This document shows, in pieces, positions 24,253-32,458 of a stretch of 32,626 bases of DNA (the first letter of the stretch is position 1; every line of letters starts with the position of its first letter). The translations under genes were made by a program, and so were the position numbers. Under the pieces are notes generated by a model. That model saw only the letters and a list, made by a program, of their open reading frames with translations. It had not been told where the DNA came from and ran no database searches. The stretch is from an uncultured Bacteroidota bacterium (GTDB lineage Bacteria; Bacteroidota; Bacteroidia; Chitinophagales; Chitinophagaceae): positions 1-32,626 of the forward strand of contig CAIMDZ010000118.1 in NCBI GenBank assembly GCA_903839875.1, written 5' to 3'.

Positions 24253-24873
24253 ATGCGTAACTACGATCGTATTGCCCGGTTTTATGACGGTTTGTCGCGC
24301 ATAGTTTTTGGGCGTACCCTTAAAAATGCTCAATTGTATTTATTGAATGCAATACCCCGCAATAGCAGTATATTGATAGCAGGTGGTGGCACAGGGTGGA
24401 TACTGGAAGAGATCACGAGGTTGCATCCATCAGGGTTAACAATAACCTGCCTCGATATATCAGCTAAAATGATTGCGCTGTCTGAAAAAAGAGAAATTGG
24501 TAACAACAAAGTCACTTTCATTACCGCCGACGCCTGCCAGGTTAAGTTAGATGGAATGTTTGATGTAGTACTCACTTCCTTCCTGATTGACAACCTTTCA
24601 GAGGATAACATGGAGAAAGTTTGCACCACTTTCGATGCACATCTTGTAAAAGGCGGTAAATGGCTTTACTGCGATTTCTGTGATACAGGTAAATTAAGAC
24701 ATAAAGTTTTATTGATGGCTATGTATACCTTTTTCAGGTTGTTTGCAGGAATAGAGGCAACAGATCTGCCCGGTATTGATGCATGGTTCTCAGTGCATTG
24801 TTTTAATATTACAGGTCAGAAGACATTTATGAGCGGATTTGTAAGAGCAGTCATTTACGAAAAGCGAACTTAG
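24253..24873 (+). CDS. Class I SAM-dependent methyltransferase
   Basis: 206 residues. Rossmann-type methyltransferase signatures are present: motif I SILIAGGGTGWILEEI (39-54), the acidic strand end TCLDIS (Asp68), TADACQ for motif II/III, FDVVLTSFLIDNL for motif IV, and VKGGKWLYCDF for motif V. The N-terminus (MRNYDRIARFYDGLSRIVFG) resembles UbiE/Methyltransf_11-type enzymes. The substrate cannot be read. The stop codon TAG touches the ATG of the next gene (TAGATG), so the two are co-transcribed. Confidence 0.85.
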   Translation: MRNYDRIARFYDGLSRIVFGRTLKNAQLYLLNAIPRNSSILIAGGGTGWILEEITRLHPSGLTITCLDISAKMIALSEKREIGNNKVTFITADACQVKLDGMFDVVLTSFLIDNLSEDNMEKVCTTFDAHLVKGGKWLYCDFCDTGKLRHKVLLMAMYTFFRLFAGIEATDLPGIDAWFSVHCFNITGQKTFMSGFVRAVIYEKRT

Positions 24874-25347
24874 ATGACGACCATAAAACTAACCACGTTT
24901 ATCAAAGCTCCGCCTGCCCGGTGTTTTGACCTGTCGCTGAGTGTAGACCTGCATATGCGATCAACGCAGAATACGGGCGAAAAGGTAGCAGGTGGCCGTT
25001 TGTCTGGCCTGATGCTATCAGGTGAATCAGTGACCTGGGAGGCTGTGCATTTTGGAGTGAGGCAGCGGCTCACCTCACGGATCACGCAAATGAACCGGCC
25101 TGGCCACTTCAGGAATGAAATGGTAAAGGGTGCATTTAAGAGCATGGTGCATGACCATTATTTTGAACCTGAACGTGATGGCACGGTAATGAAGGACGTA
25201 TTTAATTATGAAACGCCCTGTGGCATTTTTGGCTTACTATTCGACCGGCTGGCCTTGAAACGCCATATGACATTGTTACTGGAAGAAAGAAACAGAACAA
25301 TTAAAATTGTTGCAGAAGGAAGTGATTGGGTAAATTTCCTGAAATAA
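24874..25347 (+). CDS. SRPBCC-family (START-like) protein
   Basis: 157 residues, cytoplasmic. The pattern TIKLTTFIKAPPARCFDLSL, then TWEAVHFGVRQRLTSRIT, then MVKGAFKSMVHDHYFEP and the long C-terminal helix with LALKRHMTLLLEERNRTIK is that of SRPBCC ligand-binding proteins, often annotated as cell-division-inhibitor-like or polyketide cyclase-like. The first codon follows the methyltransferase stop directly, with no gap. A small hydrophobic ligand is expected for the fold, but none can be named. Confidence 0.8.
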   Translation: MTTIKLTTFIKAPPARCFDLSLSVDLHMRSTQNTGEKVAGGRLSGLMLSGESVTWEAVHFGVRQRLTSRITQMNRPGHFRNEMVKGAFKSMVHDHYFEPERDGTVMKDVFNYETPCGIFGLLFDRLALKRHMTLLLEERNRTIKIVAEGSDWVNFLK

Positions 25348-25389
25348 CGATTTCAGGGGTATTATCTTTACAGTAATAATAAAATTTGG

Positions 25390-25929
25390 ATGATCAGTAA
25401 ACAATTAGAGAAGATCACCTCGGTAGTGCAAAGGGAATTTTCAGAACTAGACGATGAAGAATTGAACAGGAAACCTGCGCGTGATAAATGGAGTATTGCA
25501 CAATGCCTCGATCACCTGGTTGTTTCAAATGGATCCTATTTCCCTGCTTTTGAATCTTTATTGAATGGGAAATACAGGAGGTCTTTCTGGCAAATATTTA
25601 ATCCGCTTACCAATGTTTCCGGAAAAAAAGGATTGGAATTATTGAAATCAGGCAAAATAAAACTGAAAGCACCGGCAATATTTGCACCTTCAAAAGAAAA
25701 GGAAATAAGAAATAGTGTTGAAGCCTTTATTACGCACCAGGAAAAATTAGGAGTTCTATTCGACAAACTGGAAGCTGCCGGCGTACTGGATAAGGTCATT
25801 AGTTCCCCCGTAACTTCTGCCCTTACCCTGAAGACAGGTGATGCTATTAATATTATTATCGAGCATGAATCAAGGCATCTGAAACAGGCATTGGCTGTGA
25901 AGGAAATTTGTATTACCCATAAAGGTTAA
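25390..25929 (+). CDS. DinB-family four-helix protein
   Basis: 179 residues. DinB/YfiT fold with the metal-binding His triad: His42 in CLDHLV, and His159 and His163 in EHESRHLKQA. WSIAQCLDHLV is the usual first helix signature. Proteins of this family include thiol-dependent S-transferases (bacillithiol or mycothiol type) and uncharacterised metalloproteins; the substrate is unknown. It starts 42 bp after the SRPBCC gene and may share its transcript. The 80-bp hairpin repeat follows 16 bp past the stop. Confidence 0.82.
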   Translation: MISKQLEKITSVVQREFSELDDEELNRKPARDKWSIAQCLDHLVVSNGSYFPAFESLLNGKYRRSFWQIFNPLTNVSGKKGLELLKSGKIKLKAPAIFAPSKEKEIRNSVEAFITHQEKLGVLFDKLEAAGVLDKVISSPVTSALTLKTGDAINIIIEHESRHLKQALAVKEICITHKG

Positions 25930-25945
25930 TGTCATTAACTTAAGG

Positions 25946-26025
25946 AAGCCCGGCGGGCTTCAATGTAAATAGCCGCCGGTGAAACCGGCGGGAAAACATT
26001 AATATGGGTCAACCCTGAAAGGGTT
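25946..26025 (+). repeat. 80-bp three-hairpin intergenic repeat, copy 2
   Basis: AAGCCCGGCGGGCTT (25946-25960), an 8-bp stem CCGCCGGT/ACCGGCGG with loop GAA (25973-25991), and AACCCTGAAAGGGTT (26011-26025). Length, order and spacing equal those of copy 1 (24-103, opposite orientation). In the middle stem two positions differ between copies and both changes keep the pairing. Confidence 0.75.
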
Positions 26026-26108
26026 GAATTTGGTGAGGGAAATCCCAAAACCACTTATGTCAATGACATGCCCTCAGAATGAACTTAACAAACAACAATT
26101 ACTTAGCA

Positions 26109-27881
26109 ATGAAGCAGCTATTTTATATACTCATGATCCTATTCCCGCTTTCAGTAGATGCGCAGAATAATAGTGTGCCCGCAACCAAATATCCGCAGGA
26201 TTATTTTCGCAATCCTTTGGACATTCCCATTTTTCTTGCAGGCAATTTCGGTGAGTGCAGGCCGGGGCATTTTCACAGCGGAATTGATATTAAGACACTC
26301 GGCAAAGAAAACGAAGTTGTGCATGCCGCTGCCGAAGGTTATATTTCCAGGATCAAAATGGAGAAGGGTGGATTTGGACACGCTTTATACATTACGCACC
26401 CAAACGGTTATACTACACTGTATGCGCACCTGAATGACTTTGCACCCGCGATCCAGAAATACGTGCATGAAGTTCAATACGAACGTAAACGCTGGGATGT
26501 AGATTTACAGATACTACCTTCGCAATTCCCGGTAAAGAAAGGCGACCGGATTGCCTGGAGTGGTAACACCGGCGGCTCTACTGCTCCGCACCTGCATTTA
26601 GAGATCAGGAATACGAAGACAGAGCATCCGCTAAACCCGCAGTTATTTGGATTTGAGATAAAGGATACGATTGCACCTGTGGTGAAGGAAATAGCGTTTT
26701 ATAAGAATGATTTTGGTTTTTATTCAGACTGGCCAACACTCGTGAACATTGAAAAGAAAGGAGAAACCTATAAACTCGCGAAAACAGAATTTTTACCATA
26801 CCCTGTGATTAAAATGAACCAGGATACAATTTTTTTGTGGGAGGGAAAATATGGAATAGGTATCAATGTAGATGACTATATGAACAATAGCGAAAATACA
26901 ATTACATTTTACACTGCGAAATTATACCTGGATGACAGCTTACAAGTCCAGATTACAATGGATAACATTGGATATGAGGAAGCACGTTACATTAATGCGT
27001 ATACTGATTTCACAGTTTATGGCGCTTGGAGTGACAGGCATAAATGGATACAGTGTTTTTTCCTATTGCCCGGCAATAGATTGAATATTTATGGATCATT
27101 GAATAAACTAAAAGGCTGGCTGAACTTAACAGATTCCCAAAAACACAAAGTGAGTATTGTTCTAACCGACAACAACGGGAATGAAAGTAAGATATTATTC
27201 TATACTGTTCATTACCCTTATGTTGAAATCACTGATATGAACCATGAAGGGGGGGGTGGCATTGATTTTTATGCAAACCGTAGTAACACATTTAATAATG
27301 GAAGTGTGGCTTTCACGTTGGATAATACGCAATTATACGACAGTTTTTATTTCCACATGGTGAGGGCCGAAAGCGATGGTTGTTCAGAGAAATTCCGGTT
27401 GGTCGGGAACTGGACTAGAAATATTCCTGTACACCACTACTTTGATATGAAAATTAGACCAAATAAAAATATTCCAGCCGCATTAAAGAACAAAGTAGTA
27501 ATGAAATACAGTTTCGATAAAGATGAAGATGGCAGGGCTGCTGCAGCAATAGACAGCGGATGGTACAGCGCAAAGGTTCGCAACTTCGGTACTTACTGGC
27601 TTGATATAGACACCATACCCCCGTTAATAAAATCGCTGCAGAAAAATAACGCCAACCTAAGCAAAGCTAAACAGATAACCTTCGAAGTAAAAGATGCCAT
27701 GACCTCAGTAAAAAGCTTCAGCGGCTACCTTGATGGCAAATGGATCTGCTTCGAAGCCCATGCCGATCTCATCTTCTACAAATTTGATGACCACTGCCCG
27801 CGCGGGAAACACGAGATGGTGTTCCGGGCCGAGGATGAAAACGGGAATAGTAGTACATATAAAATGAATTTTACAAGATGA
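26109..27881 (+). CDS. Secreted M23 (LytM-type) peptidase
   Basis: 590 residues from the ATG at 26109, which opens a short signal peptide (MKQLFYILMILFPLSVDA, then Gln). An upstream in-frame ATG at 26079 is disfavoured for this reason. The M23 zinc-endopeptidase domain is N-terminal, about 45-180: HSGID (His56, Asp60), LYAHLND (His107), and PHLHLEIR (His161, His163), with HPNGYTTLYAH typical. Such enzymes cut peptide crosslinks of peptidoglycan. The remaining 400 residues form a beta-rich part (about 190-590) with no family I can name, ending in an Ig-like segment. An 8-bp G run (27249-27256) lies in it, encoding EGGGG. The stop overlaps the peroxiredoxin start (ATGA). Confidence 0.85.
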   Translation: MKQLFYILMILFPLSVDAQNNSVPATKYPQDYFRNPLDIPIFLAGNFGECRPGHFHSGIDIKTLGKENEVVHAAAEGYISRIKMEKGGFGHALYITHPNGYTTLYAHLNDFAPAIQKYVHEVQYERKRWDVDLQILPSQFPVKKGDRIAWSGNTGGSTAPHLHLEIRNTKTEHPLNPQLFGFEIKDTIAPVVKEIAFYKNDFGFYSDWPTLVNIEKKGETYKLAKTEFLPYPVIKMNQDTIFLWEGKYGIGINVDDYMNNSENTITFYTAKLYLDDSLQVQITMDNIGYEEARYINAYTDFTVYGAWSDRHKWIQCFFLLPGNRLNIYGSLNKLKGWLNLTDSQKHKVSIVLTDNNGNESKILFYTVHYPYVEITDMNHEGGGGIDFYANRSNTFNNGSVAFTLDNTQLYDSFYFHMVRAESDGCSEKFRLVGNWTRNIPVHHYFDMKIRPNKNIPAALKNKVVMKYSFDKDEDGRAAAAIDSGWYSAKVRNFGTYWLDIDTIPPLIKSLQKNNANLSKAKQITFEVKDAMTSVKSFSGYLDGKWICFEAHADLIFYKFDDHCPRGKHEMVFRAEDENGNSSTYKMNFTR

Positions 27882-28345
27882 AAACACATTTAAAACCGGG
27901 CGATAAAGCCCCCGCCTTCGCGGCCCCCGACCAGAACGGTAATTCGGTGTCTCTGAAAGACCTTAAAGGCAAGAAAGTAGCTCTCTACTTCTACCCCCAT
28001 GACATGACATCGACGTGTACCATCGAAGCCTGCAACCTCCGCGACAACTATGCACTGCTGAAACAGAAAGGCATTGAGATCATCGGCGTGAGTATAGACG
28101 ATGAAAAAAGCCATAAAAAGTTTGAGAAAAAGTACTCCCTGCCTTTTCACTTGCTCGCAGATACAGATAAGAAGATAGTCAATGACTACGGCGTCTGGGG
28201 TGAGAAGCAGTTTATGGGGCGCACTATCATCAGCACCTACCGCACTACTTTTCTCATCAGCGAAAAAGGAAAAATAGACCATATCATAGACAAAGTGTTA
28301 AGCAAAGACCATGCCGCCCAGATAATAGAAGTCTGGGGATTATGA
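27878..28345 (+). CDS. bcp: Thioredoxin-dependent peroxiredoxin Bcp (PrxQ type)
   Basis: 155 residues. Reduces H2O2 and organic peroxides in the cytoplasm. The peroxidatic Cys47 is in PHDMTSTCTIEAC, with Pro40 and Thr44 of the PxxxTxxC motif, and the resolving Cys52 is five residues later as in the atypical two-Cys Bcp class. FHLLADTDKKIVNDYGVWGEK and RTTFLISEKGKI are further family motifs. Full length. It begins inside the M23 stop (4-bp ATGA overlap), so it is translationally coupled to that gene; the link is not obviously functional. Confidence 0.93.
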   Translation: MKTHLKPGDKAPAFAAPDQNGNSVSLKDLKGKKVALYFYPHDMTSTCTIEACNLRDNYALLKQKGIEIIGVSIDDEKSHKKFEKKYSLPFHLLADTDKKIVNDYGVWGEKQFMGRTIISTYRTTFLISEKGKIDHIIDKVLSKDHAAQIIEVWGL

Positions 28346-28387
28346 TATTATTGTTTTTAGAGCTGGTCTTTTAAGCGTTAAATACTG

Positions 28388-28395
28388 TATTTTTG
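28388..28395 (+). promoter_or_regulatory. Probable -7 element of the NHL-repeat gene
   Basis: TATTTTTG at 28388-28395 matches TAnnTTTG and is 9 bp before the ATG. A TTTT block about 15 bp upstream is only a weak -33 element. The leader would be very short. Confidence 0.45.
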
Positions 28396-28404
28396 CCATA
28401 GCTT

Positions 28405-30792
28405 ATGAAAAAATATTTATTGTTTATTCTTTGTGTTTTATCTGCACCCGCATTATGGGCCCAGATCATAACTACGGCAGCCGGTACCGGTGTATATGGT
28501 TATACAGGCGATGGCGGTCCGGCTACTGCCGCTGCTTTTAATAATCCCTGGAGTACCACGGTTAGCAGCAACGGCACCTTATACATCAGCGATTTCAACA
28601 ACAATGTTGTCCGTAAAGTAAGTACCACCGGTATTATTACCACCGTTGCCGGAAATGGTACTGCCGGATTTACAGGTACCGGCGGGCCGGCTACCTTAGC
28701 TGAATTGAACATACCCCGCGGAATAGTAGTGGACGCAGCCGGGACGATCTTTATCGCCGATCAGAATAACCATGTAATACGGAAAGTAAGCCCTGCCGGA
28801 TTTATTACTACAGTAGTTGGCACAGGTGTTGCCGGCTTCAGCGGTGATGGCGGACAATCAACCGCAGCCAAAATTGATTACCCGCAAAACGTTGCTTTAG
28901 ACAAATTCGGCAACCTCTTTATCAGTGATTTCTACCATGTTATCAGGAAGGTAAACGCAGCAGGGGTTATCACCACCATTGCAGGCACTCCCGGCACTCC
29001 CGGCTACAGTGGCGATGGCGGCCCCGCCACCGCTGCAGAGCTTAACTACCCCTATGGTATGACTTTCGATACCTCCGGTAATATGTATTTCGCCGACAAC
29101 TGGAACAACGTTATCCGCAGGATCAGTACCACTGGTATCATCACGACGGTTGCAGGCAATGGTACCGCAGGGTATAGCGGAGACGGCAGTGCAGCTACCA
29201 CAGCCACGCTCAACAGGCCAACAGACGTAGCCGTTGACAGGTACGGTAACCTGTACATTGCCGACCAGGTCAATAATGTTGTGCGAAAGGTAAACCCCAA
29301 TGGCATTATCAGCACCTTCGCCGGCAACCATACCGCAGGCTATATAGGCGATGGCGGCCTGGCAATCGCTGCCGAACTGAATGTGCCTGCTGACGTTACT
29401 GTTGATACCTCCGGAAAATTATACATCGCCGACAATGGCAATTTTGTGGTCCGTAAGATTGGTATCAAAAATCATGCGCCTGTATTCACTGCCGGTGCCA
29501 TTGATAGTTTCAGGGTATGTGAAAATTCCGGTACCATTACCGTTGATACCCGTCTTGCCATTCACGATTCAGATATTGGCCAGAACCTTACATGGAGCCT
29601 TATCTCAGGCCCTTTGCATGGCGTAGCGCTTACCTCCTTCGGTGCGCTTTCGGCCAGCAGCACTATTATCCCTTCCGGGCTTACTTATACACCGGCTACC
29701 GGCTATAGCGGCAACGATACCTTCAGGGTCATGGTTTCTGATGGCATTGCTTCCGATACCATTTCCATTATTGCCACCATTATGCCATTCCCCAATCCGG
29801 GTGCCATAATAGGTCCCACTATTGTTTGCATAGGCACGCCAGATGCGTTATTCGAAACTGTGCCCGGCGGCGTATGGACCATCAGCAACGGCCACGCTAC
29901 CATTTCCTCAACCGGTACAGTCAACGGACTGACCTTTGGTCTCGATACGGTCACCTATACAGTCTCTCTGTTCGGTTGCACGTCCGATACTTCTGTAGTG
30001 CTTAGCATATTGCCTGTAACAGATTATATTACAGGTGCAAATGGCGTGTGCATCGGCGCCTATATCGGACTAACCGGCACGCCCACCGGCGGAGTCTGGA
30101 CTACAACCAATTCCACAGCTTCGGTAAATTCAAGCGGTTTGGTCGCCGGGCTTTCTTCAGGAATAGATACTATCATCTACACCATTGTAAATGCATGTGG
30201 CACCTCGGTTTACCAGCAGCAGGTCTATGTCAATGCGCTTACCGCGCCCTATGTTGATATTGTCGCTTACCCCGGCTATGTGGTCGGCCCCGGTCACTAC
30301 GATACTCTTGTATGCCAGCTGATAGGCGGCACAGGCGCGCATTATACCTACACCTGGTTTCTGAACGACTCAGTCATTCCCGGCGCTACTGATAGCTTCT
30401 ACATCAGCAACACGTTCACCACCCACGATTCTGTAACGTGTCAGGTGTCCAACAACCCCTGTTCCATCACCACCTTCGGCTGGGCATTTATTATTGTAAG
30501 CTCTGTGGGTGTAAGCTCCATAGATCTTGCGGGTGGAGACCTCACAGTCATCCCGAATCCTAACCAGGGCGACTTCACCATCGGAGGCTCTTTATCAACC
30601 GGTAATAACGAGGTAACTATCGAAGTAACAGATATCATAGGCCGAATCTGCTACTCAGACAAAGTGACAATTAAGGATGGTGAATTAAAGAAGAACATAC
30701 ACCTAGATGATAACCTGTCCCCCGGCCTCTACCTGCTGCACCTCACCACAGACGCCGGCTCGAAAGTCGCGCGGATAGTGCTTTCCAGGTAG
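28405..30792 (+). CDS. Secreted NHL-repeat protein with T9SS type A sorting domain
   Basis: 795 residues. Signal peptide MKKYLLFILCVLSAPALWA followed by Gln. About six NHL repeats of ~55 residues (about 20-355), each with TTVAGNGTAGYSGDGGPAT, a P-rich turn, DxxGNxYxAD and NNVIRKV; this is a beta-propeller. Next is a cadherin-like/tandem Ig domain (about 368-455: LTYTPATGYSGNDTFRVMV), then two or three Ig-like stretches with GGVWTxxNxxAxxxxxGxVxGL patterns (about 465-610) and one YTWFLNDSVIPGATDSFY domain (about 640-690). The C-terminal ~85 residues are a T9SS type A sorting domain (VIPNPNQGDFTI, then SPGLYLLHLTTDAGSKVARIVLSR). Surface or secreted; the ligand is unknown. Confidence 0.87.
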   Translation: MKKYLLFILCVLSAPALWAQIITTAAGTGVYGYTGDGGPATAAAFNNPWSTTVSSNGTLYISDFNNNVVRKVSTTGIITTVAGNGTAGFTGTGGPATLAELNIPRGIVVDAAGTIFIADQNNHVIRKVSPAGFITTVVGTGVAGFSGDGGQSTAAKIDYPQNVALDKFGNLFISDFYHVIRKVNAAGVITTIAGTPGTPGYSGDGGPATAAELNYPYGMTFDTSGNMYFADNWNNVIRRISTTGIITTVAGNGTAGYSGDGSAATTATLNRPTDVAVDRYGNLYIADQVNNVVRKVNPNGIISTFAGNHTAGYIGDGGLAIAAELNVPADVTVDTSGKLYIADNGNFVVRKIGIKNHAPVFTAGAIDSFRVCENSGTITVDTRLAIHDSDIGQNLTWSLISGPLHGVALTSFGALSASSTIIPSGLTYTPATGYSGNDTFRVMVSDGIASDTISIIATIMPFPNPGAIIGPTIVCIGTPDALFETVPGGVWTISNGHATISSTGTVNGLTFGLDTVTYTVSLFGCTSDTSVVLSILPVTDYITGANGVCIGAYIGLTGTPTGGVWTTTNSTASVNSSGLVAGLSSGIDTIIYTIVNACGTSVYQQQVYVNALTAPYVDIVAYPGYVVGPGHYDTLVCQLIGGTGAHYTYTWFLNDSVIPGATDSFYISNTFTTHDSVTCQVSNNPCSITTFGWAFIIVSSVGVSSIDLAGGDLTVIPNPNQGDFTIGGSLSTGNNEVTIEVTDIIGRICYSDKVTIKDGELKKNIHLDDNLSPGLYLLHLTTDAGSKVARIVLSR

Positions 30793-30965
30793 CGCATTGT
30801 TGGAACACCGCTATCAAAACATGTACGTCCTACTGAAGAAAGATCAGCATTATGCCAAGGCCAAATTGACTTGATGATCTCCCTTGGGTTATAGCATTGT
30901 GTGTTGGCCGAAGGGGGGAGGGGATGTTTTTTTGCAGTATTTACAGCAACCCACCACAAAGGAAA

Positions 30966-31007
30966 AAGAAGCTGCCTTTTTACAAAGCAGCTTCTTCAAT
31001 TATTTTT
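30966..31007. terminator. Bidirectional terminator between the NHL gene and rpoZ
   Basis: A perfect 10-bp stem (AAGAAGCTGC/GCAGCTTCTT, 30966-30996) with an 11-nt loop. On the plus strand CAATTATTTTT follows; on the minus strand TTTCCTTTG follows the last stem T's. The two convergent transcripts can share it. The rest of the 307-bp gap (30793-31099) holds only the repeat at 31031-31080. Confidence 0.75.
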
Positions 31008-31030
31008 CAAGGCTTTAATCACCTGATACT

Positions 31031-31080
31031 TTTGCGCCCTTTAAAACACAACATGGGAAATTGCGCCTTAGCGAGAGACC
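31031..31080 (+). repeat. TTTGCGCCCTT...GCGAGAGA repeat, copy 2
   Basis: TTTGCGCCCTTTAAA, then CATGGGAAATTGCGCC, then TTAGCGAGAGACC. Same blocks as at 17979-18038. It lies just downstream of the rpoZ stop, on the opposite strand to that gene. Confidence 0.6.
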
Positions 31081-31099
31081 TTTCCCGGTTATCCCGGCA

Positions 31100-31423
31100 C
31101 TACTTCTTACGGTAATAAATCTGGTCGTCATTAAACTCAGTCATAGATTGCAGCGACGGATTAGCCATACGCTCATAGATGCGCGATATTTCTATCTGCT
31201 CCTTGTTCTCATGCACCTCTTCCAGGTTGTCGCCATGCACCGTAAATTCATCAAGCTTGCGGTGCAATTCTTCCTTCATGGTCACCGCTATCTGGTTGGC
31301 CCTGCGCGACATCACAACGATTGATTCATACAGGTTGCCTGTTTTTTCTTTTATGGCTATCACATCGCGTGTTTCCACAAGTGGATTAACCGAAGTAAGG
31401 GATTTTCTATTGGGGCTGCTCAT
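31100..31423 (-). CDS. rpoZ: RNA polymerase omega subunit (Bacteroidota Rpb6-like type)
   Basis: 107 residues. The Bacteroidota form of the omega/Rpb6-like subunit, which stabilises RNA polymerase. Key part: VNPLVETRDVIAIKEKTGNL, then YESIVVMSRRANQIAVTMKE, matching the family core with its RANQI motif; the C-terminal part (EEVHENKEQIEISRIYERM) is lineage specific. The start overlaps the end of bamD by 17 bp, so both are one transcript. In other Bacteroidota bamD, rpoZ and coaBC are often consecutive; here coaBC does not follow. Confidence 0.82.
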   Translation of the reverse strand: MSSPNRKSLTSVNPLVETRDVIAIKEKTGNLYESIVVMSRRANQIAVTMKEELHRKLDEFTVHGDNLEEVHENKEQIEISRIYERMANPSLQSMTEFNDDQIYYRKK

Positions 31424-32225
31424 TACGTATTTTTTTTATGTTATTGTTTGCTTCGTTATATATCTTATCAGCGTCTGCAATATACTTAGATTGCGGATAA
31501 GTATCCTTTAATTCTTTGTAAGCGCTGAGTATCGTGGTATAGCGTTCTTCCTGCCTGGCTGGTATACTTGCCTTGGCGAATTTATACATAGCCCTCATGA
31601 TCATATACTGGTACAGGTCGCCGTTGGGCGATTCCGGGTAGTTGCGCAGCACACTCCTGTAGGCTACCGTTGCCGCTTTAAACTGGTTGATGTTAAAATA
31701 AAGTTTGGCAGCCGCGGCCATCTTGGCCTCCATTTTCTTCCTGCTCAGGTCAATAAACCCGTTTGCCTCAGCAATATGCTTCGATGCAGGGTACTTATAA
31801 GCAAACGACTGCATCGCTTCAAAAGCCTTGATGGTATTGGTCTGATCAAGCGATGCTTTAGGGGCGTACTTATAAAGGCACAAAGCGCTCATATACTCGC
31901 ACTCCTCAGCGTCCTTGCTCACCGGAAAGTATTCAACGAAATTCCTGAAATAGTAACTGCCATCCAGGTAATCCTTCATGTAGTAGAAGCAATAGGCATA
32001 CTTATAAAACAGCGCCTCATAGTTGCGGGTGCTCTTCATAATGGGCATCAGCTCCTTATACAGTTCGCTGGCGTGGTGGTAATCCTGCTTGTCGAAATAC
32101 TCGTTGGCCTTGGTGAGTTTGTAGTTCACATCACTGCTCTTCCTGATCTTCTCAAATCCCCCGCAGGAGCTCAGAGATACCAGCACAACAAACAAATACA
32201 ATAAATTCTTAAATCGAAATTGCAT
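31407..32225 (-). CDS. bamD: Outer-membrane assembly lipoprotein BamD
   Basis: 272 residues from the ATG at 32225, chosen because it opens a lipoprotein signal peptide (MQFRFKNLLYLFVVLVSLSS with lipobox Cys21). Upstream codons of the same frame are AT-rich non-coding DNA. The mature protein is built of TPR repeats: LTKANEYFDKQDYHHASELY, ALFYKYAYCFYYMKDYLDGS, RNFVEYFPVSKDAEECEYMS, QSFAYKYPASKHIAEANGF, YRSVLRNYPESPNGD and KDTYPQSKYIADADK. BamD is the essential lipoprotein of the BAM complex that folds beta-barrels such as PorV into the outer membrane. Confidence 0.9.
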   Translation of the reverse strand: MQFRFKNLLYLFVVLVSLSSCGGFEKIRKSSDVNYKLTKANEYFDKQDYHHASELYKELMPIMKSTRNYEALFYKYAYCFYYMKDYLDGSYYFRNFVEYFPVSKDAEECEYMSALCLYKYAPKASLDQTNTIKAFEAMQSFAYKYPASKHIAEANGFIDLSRKKMEAKMAAAAKLYFNINQFKAATVAYRSVLRNYPESPNGDLYQYMIMRAMYKFAKASIPARQEERYTTILSAYKELKDTYPQSKYIADADKIYNEANNNIKKIRNEQPQ

Positions 32226-32234
32226 AAAGGGACG

Positions 32235-32242
32235 CAAATATA
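32235..32242 (-). promoter_or_regulatory. Probable -7 element of bamD-rpoZ
   Basis: On the minus strand TATATTTG (32242-32235) matches TAnnTTTG exactly, 9 bp before the bamD ATG. No clear -33 TTTG lies at the expected distance, so this is tentative. Confidence 0.5.
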
Positions 32243-32429
32243 TGGAAAAGTAGTGGTTTTTATGTAGTTGAAGTGTTAAAAAAAGGGGGAGGGTGTTTTT
32301 GTCATCCAGAAAAAGGTAAAAATTTCTGAAATATAGCGGGGTTATTACTTTTTTATGATCAAACACGTTGATTATCAATTAATTGACTAATAATGAAATG
32401 TAAAAATGTAATAATTTACTACCAAAAAA

Positions 32430-32458
32430 GGTAAAAAAAAGGTAAAAAAAAGGTAAAA
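32430..32458. repeat. 11-bp tandem repeat GGTAAAAAAAA (phased A-tracts)
   Basis: GGT followed by eight A is repeated exactly twice with a partial third (GGTAAAA). The 11-bp period is about one helical turn, and phased A-tracts bend DNA. It is about 205 bp upstream of bamD. Confidence 0.85.

Noticed and set aside
28897-29331. A 144-codon minus-strand open frame rich in Gly and Val
   Set aside because: Antisense to the NHL repeats; its apparent repeats are those of the real gene.
28463-29465. Regular ~165-bp periodicity suggesting a CRISPR-like array
   Set aside because: The period is that of NHL protein repeats in one frame; there are no identical repeats with unique spacers.
32226-32378. 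N-terminal extension of bamD to 32378
   Set aside because: It would bury the lipoprotein signal peptide 51 residues inside the protein and include the promoter.
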